Assembly (NCBI GenBank): GCA_963556495.2
Contig: OY747721.1
Coordinates: 13,584,649 to 13,648,648, forward strand
Length of the DNA stretch: 64,000 bases
Reading direction: 5' to 3'
From: Valencia hispanica
Lineage: Eukaryota; Chordata; Actinopteri; Cyprinodontiformes; Valenciidae
The notes under the pieces were generated by a model. It worked only from the letters and a program-made list of their open reading frames with translations, was not told where the DNA came from and ran no database searches. This document shows, in pieces, positions 46,291 to 58,395 of this stretch. Within the stretch, counting starts at the first letter, position 1. The number at the start of each line of letters is the position of its first letter. The position numbers were made by a program, and so were the translations under genes.

Positions 46291-49200
46291 TGTGAGAAGA
46301 GTTAAAAATTTGGTTCAGGGATTTTGAGCATTCCTCAATGAAGGCTTGTATGCATCCCTGATAGCTAATTTTACCTGTTTCTCTTCTCTTATTAAAAAAA
46401 GCATTTGAAGAGCTCAGGGGCCCTTTGTGTTTGTGCATAGTTGTGTGTGTAATGTGTCTTAGGTGAAAAGGGGGAAGCCCAACAAGGTTTATGCATGTGT
46501 CTATACAGGTTGAGGTATCTTGTGGTTGTTTTTTTCCCCAGGAAGAAACCTATAAAAATTGGCCACTGCAGTGAAGTGGTTTTTATTTTTTGTTCAATTT
46601 GCCTCCAAAGCTGTTACACAGTTGCAAGTTGGAAAACTACTGGAATTTGCTAATTTCCTTGCTAAGTGACCAAACTAACTGTTATCATTTTTTTAAATGT
46701 ATTTTTATGTATACAGGTACATCTCTTTGAGACACAAGGTCTCATTTTCAAGAACAAGTTGTTTTAAATAAAAACATTACTAGTTGATTATTATCAGTTT
46801 CTCAAATGACAGACATGCACTTTTATCATTGCATGTTAGAGTAGCCTGTTAGCATTCATGAAGAGATAGCTTGACACGGTGGCAAAATGACAAAATTTTT
46901 CTTATTTTATATTTCAATAAAAACATCTGAAGTTTACGTTTTTAACTCTGTAGCATCTTATATGCTTTACATTTTCATTTTTCACTTAGCTATATTAAAT
47001 TAGCTGAATTTGGCAACATTCACACTGCAGGTGAAAATGGCTCATCTGACTATTTTTTTTACATGTATGTGAGCGAAATCAGGGTTTTTCTTTTCTTTTT
47101 TTGTTGACGGTCAGACCAGAAAAAAGTTGTTGTTTTTTTCAAAATCATACCCACACTGCTTTCATATGTAATCCTAAATTGGATACTTTGTTAAACTCCC
47201 TCAGTCTGATTGGTTATGTCGCTGTCCATCCAACTTTTCCTCGAAGTGTGACAGACTTACAGTTTTCTGCCAATAGGGGAAGGGAGGAGCCTGAAGTTCA
47301 AAAGTAAGCAGTTGCTAAAACAAATATGACCAACATCGTTGAAGGAGCTTTTCATACTTTTGCCGGACTCGATTACTCAACAATGAAGACAAATCATTCC
47401 AGGGTCATACTGTACATTGTCTGAAGTCTGATAGGAGTCTCATTAAAATTATACCCATGCAAAGAAAATCAGATCTCAGCAAACAATTGTACTGAGTATT
47501 AGGCCTTTGAGTCTTTTTGAATTGGCAAAAGCATAAATAGTGGGTGCTGTTCACGCCTTATGTAGTGCATTAAGTAATTTGGAAAAAACACTTTTGATCA
47601 GAGCTGAACAGATTAAAAATAAGGCGATTGCTGTCACCAGACAATTTCATCGTGTATTTGTAGTTTTTTCTTACTTTTAGATTTTCAGATAACACAACAC
47701 TGCTCTCTTAGTGGGTATCGTCTCTTGTTCTGCTAATATATGCTGACCGGATGCAGGCTAGTTTTGCATCTCATCTTTTGTTCTCTTTCATCTATTCACC
47801 TATAATGCTGAAAACAACTAAATTGAGTCACAAAAAAGTGTTAAGATAATACAGTCTCACATTAAAAAGATGGAATATCTTGACCACATAATCATCTTGG
47901 GATTTCCATTTTAATTGTACGTTAAATTGTGTTTTTCTGTTTGGAAACTGTTGCTGAGTGATGCATCGAACCGGCTTGTTTGAACAGATCCTGGAATCTA
48001 ATTTTACTACTTTAAAAGGCATCATAAATCTTACTTTTTCATCCAGTTTGACAAGCTAGAGTTAGTTTGAGCTTCTACTGATTAACAGCAAGCCATGCCA
48101 ACTTTATAATTTGCATGTCTGGTAATTAACTGACTGCAACCTGTTTCAGCCAAACTTGTAGCATTTGACCGTGGACACATTTTTTTAAAAACCTTAATGT
48201 AAGTTTTCAAATTTATGTTTGATTTATATTTCATAGAAAATTTTTACATCTGTTCAAGGGTCTTGTTGTCATCTGTAAAAGCCCTATTCAAAATACTTCC
48301 CTCGAAAATACCCTCACTCCTTGCTGTTTTTATAGGCCCCACCTTAGCATTTGGCACACCCAAGGCTAGGGGGATGGGAGAACGAGCATGAAGTGAAGAA
48401 ATATCACAGATGTTAGTCTGTATGAACTCCTTCCCCTTTGCAGGCTTCCTGCTTGATATGACCTCTTTAGCCTCATTTTTTTTCCTCGCCCACCCTCCAC
48501 AAAAGACAAATGACTTCTCCTATCCTAATTTCACTTGCAGCAGGCGAGAGGTCTGCCTTGACTGCTGCCGGTCAAGAGAACTGAAAGAGACACTGTGCAG
48601 GTTCCAGTTGCACCAGACCCTTCAGTTTTCCAGATTTCCACCAAATAATTTCTCACTTTTAGAAGATTTCCTGTTACATTTCGATCTGTTCCTTATATTT
48701 TCATTAAATTGATTTGTGTCACTGCATGCTCTTGCTTTAGAGAGTAGTGTGTGCCATATGTTTAAGGGTAAGTTATCTCCTACATGGTTAAACATGCACC
48801 GTCATTCGGAACGTAATCCTGTTTGAGTTAGGCTTGGTTAAAGGAAGGGACTTCGTCACAGTCCGGGGCTTGTCCCGTTTAAATGCTCTCTGTCGATAGC
48901 AGGCAGGAAGTGCCGGATTGTCTTTGATTATTTGCCTTCTCTCTATTTCCCTGGGGACATGCTGCTGCTTCAAGCCTGGCACAGTCTTTGTCATAACTAG
49001 GAATGAACTTTGATTGGGTCCTGATGTGTGGACAGAAGCTGTATATCAGGGGTGGAAAGCAATTCATCCAAAGGATATTAAAGGGCCTAATGGCTATATT
49101 ATTGGCAAAGAACTAACTTCAGAGAATTTCCATGTGTTTTTCAGCTGCTGAATTGCTCTGCATCTTTTCTGAGTCTCAATGTTCAAGATGTTTGTGGCTG

Positions 49201-49609
49201 TGCTTTAAAGATAAGCTTTTTATTTAGAGATGCACTGATACAATTTTAGTTTTTGTTAAAGATTTGACCAATTGTATTGCCCTATTCTAATTTCTCTTTA
49301 AGAATAACTCTTAACAGCATTCAAGATGGACCATTTTCTAACCTTTGTGGTGTGAGAGGTTAACATTTATATTAGGAGCAAACGGTTGGCATATGTACCG
49401 AGAGAAAGGCGTGGCCATTAAACAAGTTTCTTCTTTTTTCAGACAAAGGAAATTTGGAAATGAAATTTTAAACTTGCTTTATCATTTTATATTAGTGATT
49501 ATCATCATTAGCATGCTGCATACTGCATACTGCATATGCTGCAAGCTGCATACGGCCTAAAGAACATAGTTGTCGGAAAAGGCTAACATTTCCAATAGTG
49601 CCTTTCACA
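46291..49609. other. Long unassigned stretch
   Basis: AT-rich single-copy-looking sequence. A patch at 47015-47200 (CACACTGCAGGTGAAAATGG, CATATGTAATCCTAAATTGG) resembles a dispersed fish repeat but I cannot name it. No exon recognised. Confidence 0.45.
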
Positions 49610-49860
49610 GTACCTAAAAATAGATTGTGACGATACGTCAATGCATTCTGGGAGGGAGCCCTAGACAAACAAGTGCACATTTTACATGGGTGCCTATGGG
49701 TATGAGTCACTCCAATCGTCACAAAGTTGTAGTTTCGTCTCCTAAAGATGTTTAAATGGGAAGGAACTAAGCACTGCTGTTGTTGGTTGTGCAAATCGGA
49801 CTCTAGATACACAACAGGGTACAAAAAACAAAAACTACATATATTTATATGTCAAATAAA
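49610..49860 (+). pseudogene. Possible THAP domain start, decayed
   Basis: ATGTTTAAATGGGAAGGAAC at 49748 begins a frame with KHC; one frame over, the sequence continues VVGCANRTLDTQQG. Together they resemble the opening C-x-x-x-C of THAP domains. The following FYRxP block is not seen, so the call is weak. Upstream at 49634-49655 ACGTCAATGCATTCTGGGAG resembles the motif pair upstream of the relic at 1500. Confidence 0.35.
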
Positions 49861-50439
49861 CCTTTTGGCCCTTAGATTTACTCACAGTGGAACCAGTAAC
49901 ATTGTGGACAATCTGCTGTCAGGCGTCGTCATGGAACGGATGTAACAGGCGTTGTTTGGCTAGCAAGTCCTGTATTTTTCAGTTCATAACCATTGACCGC
50001 CATCCACTCCAGGATATTTTTATTGCAATACATCTCCGCACCTTTTCAATTGCCTCTTGTAGTGACACATTTTATTTTGACCGTGACATTCAGTTCCGGC
50101 GATCGATAGCAGGGTCTCCATCAAGAAAAGCCGCCGGTATGTCTTTCTCCATCAAAACAACCTCCTCCCTTTTATATTTGATCATTTGTGCATTAGCACC
50201 CAGCAGCACTTGCACAGCTAAATTGTGATGTCAACTGTAAAGTAGGCTATTCTAGCATGTTCCACAATAGAGAGATGTTCTACATTGTAACTTGACGGTT
50301 GCGTCTTAAGATTTTACAGCATTTACGATCTCCAGTTTTTGTAAAACTGCCAATGCTGATTTACTAAACAGCATTCAAAATCTTTTTTTATAACCGTATC
50401 GCTGTGAGCAATCATTAAATATACTAGGAGCAGAGAAGA
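49861..50439. other. Unassigned sequence
   Basis: The 113-residue frame at 49887-50228 has no domain. May be part of the same decayed element. Confidence 0.4.
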
Positions 50440-50509
50440 TGTCACACTTTGTCTAGGAGATAGAGAGATGGGAGTAAAACAAGGCTTTCCTATTGTATAA
50501 CTTTTTGTA

Positions 50510-50640
50510 ACATGCATGTGTAATTCTCTGTATTGTTCTTGTGCTGCCGTCTTGGACCAGGTCACTCTTGGAAATGAGATTTGATATCTCAATCAGTTTT
50601 TTCACCTGGTTAAATAAAGGAAAAATAATACATTTTAGAA
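50510..50640 (+). repeat. LINE 3' tail fragment
   Basis: TATTGTTCTTGTGCTGCCGT, CTTGGACCAGGTCACTCTTG, then CACCTGGTTAAATAAAGGAA: the last is a common non-LTR 3' end in fish genomes. The rest of the element is absent (5' truncation). Confidence 0.6.
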
Positions 50641-50648
50641 CAAAAAGG

Positions 50649-50921
50649 AAACTAGAAAAGCACTCAGAGAACGCAGACCTCCGCCAAGGTAGCTCAGTAC
50701 TACCGCCCCCCCACCCCCGTATCCCCAATATCTTCACATGTTCACTACAGCTGTTTTCCGATCAACGCAAAATACTAATCACTTTTTCCCGGTCCCATTG
50801 CAGACATTTCCTGAAAATGTAATCAAAATCCACTTTGATTTTTTTGAGTTATGTTGCTAACTAACAAACAAACAAACTAGAAAAGCACTAGCAGAGCGCA
50901 GACCTCCACCAAGGCAGCTCA
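50649..50921 (+). repeat. Repeat with duplicated 48-bp end
   Basis: AAACTAGAAAAGCACT...GCAGACCTCC occurs at 50649-50696 and again at 50873-50921, about 224 bp apart in the same orientation with a few differences. The first unit ends in AACAAACAAACAAAC, a retroposon-like tail. It may be two head-to-tail insertions. Confidence 0.6.
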
Positions 50922-50930
50922 TTCCCCTTG

Positions 50931-52226
50931 AGCTTTATCCTCTCGGTCAATGAAATCTACACTATATCATTGTAAGACATCAAGGAAAGCAAATTTTCTT
51001 GCAGCTGAAAGATCGAAACATGGCATGGCAATAACATACGATTGTAAAATTGCATAGATTGAAATGATGATGATAACCGCAGTTCAATACATTGTTCAGC
51101 TCTAGAAAAATGCCTATTCACTGAGTAGGTTTTTTTCAGGTTGTAAAAAGAAGTATAAGATGTTTTGTAGTAACAAGCTGTGTTGAATTGACTTTGCATG
51201 GAGTAGCAGCTTTCTTTCTCTTCCGCAACAGGAACTGGCTAATTTCCTGAACTTGATATGGCATTTCTAGATAGAGGGGAAACATCTGAGAAAGGGGTTC
51301 TTGCAGAGCTCTCTCCTTTAAAAAGCTTAATGAGTGTTCAAATCTGTGGGTCAGTGCTTTTTAACATTTTGCAGGTGGTGGAGAGAGTTTTTTTTTTTCT
51401 TCCAACTTTGAGTGAGATGGAAATGAAAGAGGAGAAAAGTATTTCAGTGCCTCGGATTCTCCACATGCTCTGTCATTGGCTCATTAGTTGAGTTGTTCAG
51501 TGTCTAAAAGTGCCAGCTCACCTCCGCAGCCTTCAGCATGTAGTTTTCAATGACTACTTCAAAAGACACCGATGCTTTTCTTTCCTCAACCCCCCCATTC
51601 ATGGAGAGAAACGGTGTCTGTTTCTTCAGCCTTGATAGTCCTCAGGGTCAGAGGTCAGGACTTCACCAGAAGGTCAGTTGCTGGTGGGCAACATGACCCT
51701 TTCTGCTTATGTCTTGACCTCCTCCCCCACCTCACTTTTGCTCTCTCCCCTTACCGTTGATCCTACAAAGTGGCTAACACATTCAACTTTATGGGTTGAT
51801 TTAGAGATATCTGTGGAATAAGGACTGCAGGTCTTTGGTCATCCTCATGCACAGAGCTGTTTTTTTAAACAAATCTGGTTGCTTTTAATTTGTTGTGCTG
51901 ACGCAGTAAAAAAGAAAAACAGGAATAATTTTCAGACAAAGCACTTGTCTCCCTCTGTACAGCCGAGCCATTAAATTTGTGCAGAGAATTACTTGAGCTT
52001 ATTGATTGGAGTTTTCTACCATGTGCTAAATCAATGCTTTATTTTCTCTTAGGCTAGCCTTTCTTGTGTTTGTTTTTTGTCAGTGAAAATGAGAAGAAAG
52101 CAGGAGAGAAACCATGCATACCACTGTATTGCTTTCTGTTCCTAGCCAAATAATATTTAGCTGTAGCTCATTTAGCCAAATTTGACTTTCTTCCCCTGTC
52201 ATCTCGTAGGGACAAACAGTAGGATA
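50931..52226. other. Unassigned sequence
   Basis: Nothing recognised. Confidence 0.5.
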
Positions 52227-52248
52227 TTTTTTTTTTTTTTTTTTTTTT
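52227..52248 (-). repeat. T22 homopolymer
   Basis: Twenty-two T in a row. No retrocopy body was recognised next to it. Confidence 0.9.
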
Positions 52249-52864
52249 GCATGTCAGTGCTCCTCTTCAGAGTGGTGGGTGGATGATGTCAAGCTTGTTT
52301 TTGCTTCTGTTGTTCTGTGATGTTGATTGTCACTTTGACTTCCTAATAGGTTTTTGGTCCATGAAATGCCAGTAGATGTGAAATAAAAGATGTTGTTGAT
52401 GTCATCATGTTTTGTAATGTCTCTTTCCAACAACTAAATGCTCAAAACCCTGGTTTTGACTTCCAATTTCTAAAATTAAGCAAATTTAAACATTATAATG
52501 GTGAGTCTTTTTCAACTTAAATGATGAACAAAATGAAAGATGAACAAATTTGCCATATTACCAAAGATACATTAAACATATTTTATGCTGCTACAGCGCC
52601 ATCTAAACTATTAAACATGTATAGAACACTTTCAGATACTGTGCTATAATTATCGGCTATTCGTATTAACTCCTATAAATCAGTCAAACCGAAGCATCTT
52701 TTGTATGTTTCCTTTTTTTAGTTAGAGCATCTGCAAACTTTTATTTCAATATGAATGACTCTTGTTTCTTTGTGGCATAGATATGATGTTACTTTTAGCC
52801 TGATTTCTCTTTGCCACTCTTCAAAATGGGAAAGACTAGTGTACATGGACAGAGAAAACGCAGG

Positions 52865-52869
52865 CCACT
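52865..52869. other. Target-site duplication of solo LTR, left
   Basis: CCACT, identical to 53175-53179. Confidence 0.85.
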
Positions 52870-53174
52870 TGTCACGCTGCCCTATTCACGGCTCATTGTC
52901 TTCACCTGTCTGTCCAACCAACCACACCTGATCCTACTCACCACCTGCCTTTAAGACCCATCACTTCCTTTCACTCCAGGCCGGATCATACTACTACTAT
53001 TGATGTCTCGTGTGCCTTCCCTGCTGTTTCGTTCCTGCCCGATGTCCAGTCTCTCCGTTCCTGCCGTCGTCCTCTTTTTCATCATCATCATCACCATCAC
53101 CTCCACCTTTAATAAACATCCTGCACTTCCTCAGCGTCTGCGTTTGGGTCCATACTTCACACACATCCCTGACA
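52870..53174 (+). mobile_element. Solo LTR, Ty3/Gypsy-like
   Basis: 305 bp beginning TGTCACG and ending CTGACA, so bounded by TG...CA within inverted TGTCA/TGACA ends, and flanked by a perfect 5-bp duplication CCACT. That is the outcome of integrase insertion followed by recombination between two LTRs. AATAAA at about 53110 is the poly(A) signal of the R region, followed by GCGTCTGCGTTTGGGTCC, a feature I associate with teleost Gypsy LTRs. The orientation follows from the poly(A) signal. No internal coding sequence remains, and short open frames here are not genes. Confidence 0.88.
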
Positions 53175-53179
53175 CCACT
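53175..53179. other. Target-site duplication of solo LTR, right
   Basis: CCACT, identical to 52865-52869. Confidence 0.85.
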
Positions 53180-55609
53180 TGATCTGCACCGCATTTATTG
53201 ACAGCGTTTTAATCACACTTGAATCCTGAGATACACTAAACTATACACACTCGATGGAGATAAGTTTCAGCCATGAAGATATAACAATGAACCTGCATGA
53301 ACCAAAAAATATTCACACATGCTCCTCCTCCTTCAGCAAAGCAAAATAAAAAACCCAGATGATTCCAAAAATATTTAACTGGATTAAAAGTTTGGTTTTC
53401 CTGAATAAAAAACTGAAGACTCAGAACAATCAGTCCTCAAATTAAGGGAAAATGTAAAAATTTTCAAAGAGAAAATTGTGTAATGATGCATACATTTTAG
53501 ATAATCTTGTTTATCCTTCTATTTCCCACCATTAAATTTTATAGTCCTCTCAAAAAACAAACTGGAAGTGGTAAAAATCTAAGAAAACTGGTAATCGGGA
53601 TTAGCCATCACAAGCTTGATCAGTACAAGTCTAATATGTATACAGATATGCTTCTCTATAAGTTAAGTTTGCTTCTAAGTTCAAGCCTGCAAAAGTCTCA
53701 AAACTTCGATGGAAGTTAGTCTTCTATCAGGAAAACAGCCATAAATATAGAGCCAGAGCTATAATCCAAACATTGACGCAAGTACCACTGGAGTACTTAC
53801 TGTAGATTGCCTTTTGTGGTACTCAAAGGATAGAAATTCAGGTGGAAAGTGCAGTGTAAAATATTTTGAGAACACACAGAAAACATTGAAAGAGTCAAAT
53901 GTTTCTATATGCTACAAAAATCAGAATCACCAGATCAGCCACCAAGGAACAATGTAAATTGCTACCAGCCATAAAAAGCTTGATTGTTGTGTCTTTAATT
54001 TCAAGGTTGTAAACAAATTCAAGCATTGGGTTTACCACAATGGAACTTTCTTGAGGAGAACTAAAAATGCTACTAAGTTCGGTTAGTAGCTGCTAAAACA
54101 GTCTCAAGCCACTGTGAGGAGGTGGCCACCGAAGTCTCTTCAACCCACATTTTTTTCTTCAGCTAAAAAGCTCCTGAATTTTTTTAATTTTCTAACTTTA
54201 TCCCCAGCTCATGCTGCTTCGAGTAATATCACTGCATGCTTTGTATCAGATTTCTCTCATCTTCCCCTGGAGACTTACAAGATTTGGTCCAACTACGAGC
54301 AGAACTCCCTGAGACCTGTAAACACACTTTGATGTAGAAAATTACTGCATTCCTTTCTGCGCGTGTAACCAAAGATTGGAATCTTGCACATGTCCGCAAA
54401 CGCAGATGAAAGCTTAATTTCATTTCTGAAGATATACAGTATCTTCAGTTCCTATATTGGCCACATCTGATGCTCAGCTGCAGCTGGACGTGAAGTCTAA
54501 GGGAGGACAGAGAGACACAAAAAGGAGGGGTCAGTGAACAGGAACAGGGCTGGTGACAGGCTGCCGGCATGTGGGGTGCTGTCGCTAACGAGAAGCCACG
54601 GTGCCCTCAGTGAAGGTTAACTCTCTGTGATTCAAGGGAGGCAGGAAGCGTTAGCTGCCTCCCCTGCACTTTTCCCATCCGCTGCCTTTGCCAAGCCTCA
54701 GCAGAACAATCCAGTCCCTGTGACTGAAAGAGGAAGGAAGGGAACAAAGGAGAGAGTCAAAGACAGAAAAGAAGAGAGGGGTTAAAAAAAAGTTAAAGGA
54801 TCCAGTTCTGCTCCGATGTTGTGCATTTCTCTAAAGTATCTCCCCCAATAACTGGAGCTGAAAAGTGGCCAGCTGTAGCCAGGTTCCAGCAAAGGAACAC
54901 AGATAATAGGGATATTAAAACACACACACACACTCACACAAGTCGCAACACCTCATACCAAATCAACAATCGCATCTTTGTTAAATTATCCAGGAAATTG
55001 TTTGCGGTGCCTGATAACACAGGTGTTTATATGGTAATAGCTTCTTGAGGCTGGATAAGAATGAAACAATAAAGTCATTAGGGTGTTACAAGCAGAAATG
55101 AATGCAGGCTCCTTCACAGACTGCAACAACTCACACACACCCTGTCATAACCATACGACCATTAAGTTTATTCACAAATTTATTTATAAAAAGGCTTTTG
55201 TCAGCCGCCTTAATGACCCCTTGATGCGTGTGAACCTGTGCCAAGCTGTCCATGGAAGGGCTATTTATCTCTGCTGGCTTTGTGCTTGTATGGCAGATAA
55301 AAGAGAATTGAATAGAATGGAGTTTACATAAGATCCAATAGATCACTGGTAAGATTTGAGACATTAAAATTATGCCAATTAAAGGATTTATCCCCAGGTG
55401 TGGCGAGGGCACAAATATACAGACGTGATCTCTTATATCCGGTGATTCTTGAACAGTTTCCCTATTAAGAAGATTTTCCTATCTTTATAGTCTGTTGAAG
55501 CAAGGGTTTCAATATTTTTTCCAAGGCCCTTTTGGACTTACTTGTTTTCTTCTATGTTTTGGGTCATCTGTGCATTCTGTGTTTAAATAGTGAATGTGCA
55601 TTTTTTACA
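53180..55609. other. Long unassigned stretch
   Basis: AT-rich left half; the block 54440-54800 is more balanced. A short (CA)n lies at 54920-54940. No exon recognised. Confidence 0.5.
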
Positions 55610-55757
55610 CTCCAGTCCCATGGGTGGCAATAAAAAGCATGTTTGCCAGCCCTTTGTCTCAAAAGAAAGAAGTTTGATTTATGTATCATCAGGGATACAA
55701 TGCAAAGCCATCAAAAACATGTTTGCAGCTTCTTGCCACCCATCTAGGGGACTGAGT
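55610..55757. repeat. Short imperfect inverted repeat, MITE-like
   Basis: CAGTCCCATGGGTGGCAA near 55613 pairs with TTGCCACCCATCTAGGGGAC near 55734. Inside the arms AGCATGTTTGCC pairs loosely with AACATGTTTGCAGC in reverse. No target duplication proved. Confidence 0.4.
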
Positions 55758-55861
55758 AACATTTTGAAGAAGGTTCTCTTGTTAGTTAAGACCAAAATGT
55801 AACTTTTTGCCCCATATGCACTTGCACACATGCTTTTTGTGGAGGAAAACAAAAAGGGCTC

Positions 55862-55930
55862 ATCAAATTGACATGTCATCCCTACAGTGAAACATGGTGC
55901 CAGTAGCATCATGCTGTGGTAATCCTTATG
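55862..55930 (+). mobile_element. Short old Tc1-like fragment
   Basis: CCTACAGTGAAACATGGTGC and AGCATCATGCTGTGGTAATC match the KHGGGSIML block. Confidence 0.55.
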
Positions 55931-56221
55931 CACGTTTCCACCATCTGAACTTCAGGGTAATTTAACTGGACCTTTTTCTGGTAGGGTAAATCAGTCCACC
56001 CAGTCCTCTTAGCCGTCGTGTCTCAATACAAACTTGGCCCTTTAAGGAATTTGCTAAGACGTCAGAATATCGCAACCATTTCTGCAGTGAGTGGTGTCAA
56101 TGATCAGCTCCAAATGGCGCCTACAGTAGCAGAGAATAACAAGAGATCAACAATAAAAGAAGCAGGGATTGTTGCCGTGTTCCCTTCATACTGTTTGCAA
56201 TATTGTTATACACTCCTTTGC

Positions 56222-56386
56222 CAGCAACTCTTCCAATTTTACAAAGCTGGTTGTTTGGCGATATCTGCTGATATCATTTTCAACTGAGTTACAACCAAGC
56301 AGCATGAGTTTAGCACAGTTCCCGCCCGGCGACTCTACTGGGCCATTTCCGAGTACATACCCCAGGGCTGGTCTTTTATTTGTTTC
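56222..56386 (+). repeat. Shared dispersed sequence (copy 2)
   Basis: Same ordered words as 35222-35340, with about 45 bp more in the middle (CAAGCAGCATGAGTTTAGCA). Followed by Tc1-like sequence as in the other copy. Confidence 0.6.
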
Positions 56387-56394
56387 TGAAACGG

Positions 56395-56560
56395 TCCTGG
56401 TGTGGTGGAGAAAAGCGCATCCCGTGAAGGTCCGGTAAAATTGCCGGGTAATCCTGGAAGAAAGCGTGTTAGAGACTGCAAAAGGTTTAGGCTGAGTTGG
56501 GTGGTTTCATCTTCCAGCTGGACAACAACTCTAAACAGCCAGAACCACAACTGAATAGTT
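56395..56560 (+). mobile_element. Old Tc1-like fragment
   Basis: ATCCTGGAAGAAAGCGTGTT, GAGACTGCAAAAGGTTTAGG and CATCTTCCAGCTGGACAACA match the transposase segment leading into the second catalytic aspartate (QxDN). Broken. Confidence 0.7.
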
Positions 56561-56639
56561 TAGATCCAATTATCTCACCCTATTGTAGGTATTTGGGTTG
56601 CCTCCTTTTCAAATTTTGATCTAAACTGTTTTTAAAGAA

Positions 56640-56865
56640 AACATAATGCTGTAGTGTTCAGCTCTTTTGGAAATGTGACAAAAAGAAAGCCATAAGAAGT
56701 CCTGGTTGAAGTTTGTCACAGGCCTTGTAGGGAACAAACCTGTGGAAGAAGGTGGTCTGGTCAGATAAGATCCAGTCTGAACCTTTTGACCTAAATCTAA
56801 TATCACACAGTCTTTATTGTGATCAATTGTGGTGGCAGTATCATGCTATGGGAATAATTTAGTTC
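56640..56865 (+). mobile_element. Old Tc1-like fragment
   Basis: AAAAGAAAGCCATAAGAAGT, TGTGGAAGAAGGTGGTCTGG and GTGGTGGCAGTATCATGCTA are ordered transposase words. This piece precedes, in coding order, the one at 56395, so the order is rearranged or two copies are present. Confidence 0.7.
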
Positions 56866-57076
56866 CACTAGTTTCTACAAAAGCTAGCTAGACTCTGTCA
56901 AATAATGAACATACTGCACTTGGTGGTCTCTGTGAACTCTGTAAATTAATCACGTTTTAAGAGTTTTTAATATGTTGCAGAGGCTTAACAATAATTGATA
57001 ATGTTTTGCTGCCATTTAAGGGGTTTATCAACTTGTTTCTGTGCCGCTTGCCTTTGTGTCAAGTACTTCAACAACA
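56866..57076. other. Unassigned sequence
   Basis: Nothing recognised. Confidence 0.5.
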
Positions 57077-57150
57077 TGTGTGTGTATGTGTGTGTGTGCG
57101 CGTGTGTCTGTGTCAATGCGTGTGCGTGTGTGTTTGTGTGTGTGTGTGTG
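57077..57150 (+). repeat. (TG)n microsatellite with interruptions
   Basis: TG repeat broken by CGCG and CAATGCG. Confidence 0.9.
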
Positions 57151-57803
57151 AAAGCCCATAAGAAGAATTAGCTGAGCTCTGTGATGAGGAGAGCCTCATA
57201 AGGACGTGTTCAGAGCTGCTACAATGTACCAAATGATTGACTCACATCTCAATGGGGAGCAGAGACACGGCACTTAACATTGCGCTACAATCCGGAAACT
57301 GCCATGAGGACAGATGATTTTGGAAGTGATTTGTTAACTGCCTCTGCGTCTATGATTGGCTAAAACATGATAAATAATTTATGATTGCTTTAAAAACATA
57401 AAAGAATTCACCTAAAAAGACTGTTCAAATTACCCATTTGAAATGTAAAGCATAATCAGACATTGCCAGCAGTGTCTTTTTAGCAAGAAAGGTTGTCTCA
57501 TTAAAGACAGATAGGGTGTATTGAGCTCAAGTGCTGTAATCATCCAGGGTTTTTCTTCAAAAAAAGACTTTTCGTCTTTGCTTTACAATCAGCAGGTAAT
57601 GAAAGACCACTAGCTGAAGTAGACTTTCTGTGTTTTTCAGTTCATGCTGATTGAATCTAATAGCTTGTTTTGCCTGCCATTAAGTAGCTCATGGGTTGTT
57701 TTCCTAAGATAAATAAAAGTTATAAAGGAGTATTAAGCAGTAACATACAGTTTGCATTTGTTTAACGACAGTCCCTACAAGGTATTCACACCAACTGAAC
57801 TTT
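57151..57803. other. Unassigned sequence
   Basis: 57150-57360 is balanced and repeat-free. No exon recognised. Confidence 0.45.
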
Positions 57804-58125
57804 CAATTCAATTTAGTTTATTTATATAGCGCCAATTCACGACAGATGTCATCTCAAGGCACTTAACAAGAAGTCATTTCAGTACATTTATAGAAACATT
57901 CCAATCAGTTAAAAAGTTTCCTATTTAAGGAATCCCAGCAGATTGCGTCAGTCATTGGCGTGAGGTTGGGCAGACTTTCCAACCACAGCAATCCTTCAGC
58001 AATCCCTCATACTGAGCAAGCATGTAGCGACGGTGGAGAGGAAAAACTCCCCTTTAACAGGAAGAAACCTCCAACAGAACCAGGCTCAGCAGGAGCGGCC
58101 ATCCAGACGGTCGTGGCAGATGGCC
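57804..58125 (+). repeat. Dispersed teleost repeat, fuller copy
   Basis: Begins TTCAATTCAATTTAGTTTAT with TATATAGCGCCAATTCACGA, continues ATGTCATCTCAAGGCACTTA, GTAGCGACGGTGGAGAGGAA and CAGAACCAGGCTCAGCAGGA. The right part matches 12540-12815. Family common in fish; class not certain. Confidence 0.75.
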
Positions 58126-58395
58126 GCTTATTCACAGTTTGTCAGTTTTGTCATGTTTAAGACAGTGGTACTCCATTCTGGTCTTAAGTGTCTACTCTCT
58201 CTCTCATGTTTTAAATGTGTCTCTGCCCCACCACACCTGATTTAAATAATTGAATTACTTCTTCCGCATGCAATCATCACCATCTCTATGCTAATGCTAT
58301 TAATCACTCTTTCACTTACGTCAGGTTTATGGCAGCAGGCAGACATGTAAAAAGACGAAGAACTTTTCAGCCTAACATCCGGAATTAAGAACCAC
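58126..58395. other. Unassigned sequence
   Basis: Nothing recognised. Confidence 0.5.

Noticed and set aside
53000..53201. Short frames around 60 residues
   Set aside because: Inside the solo LTR and its flank.
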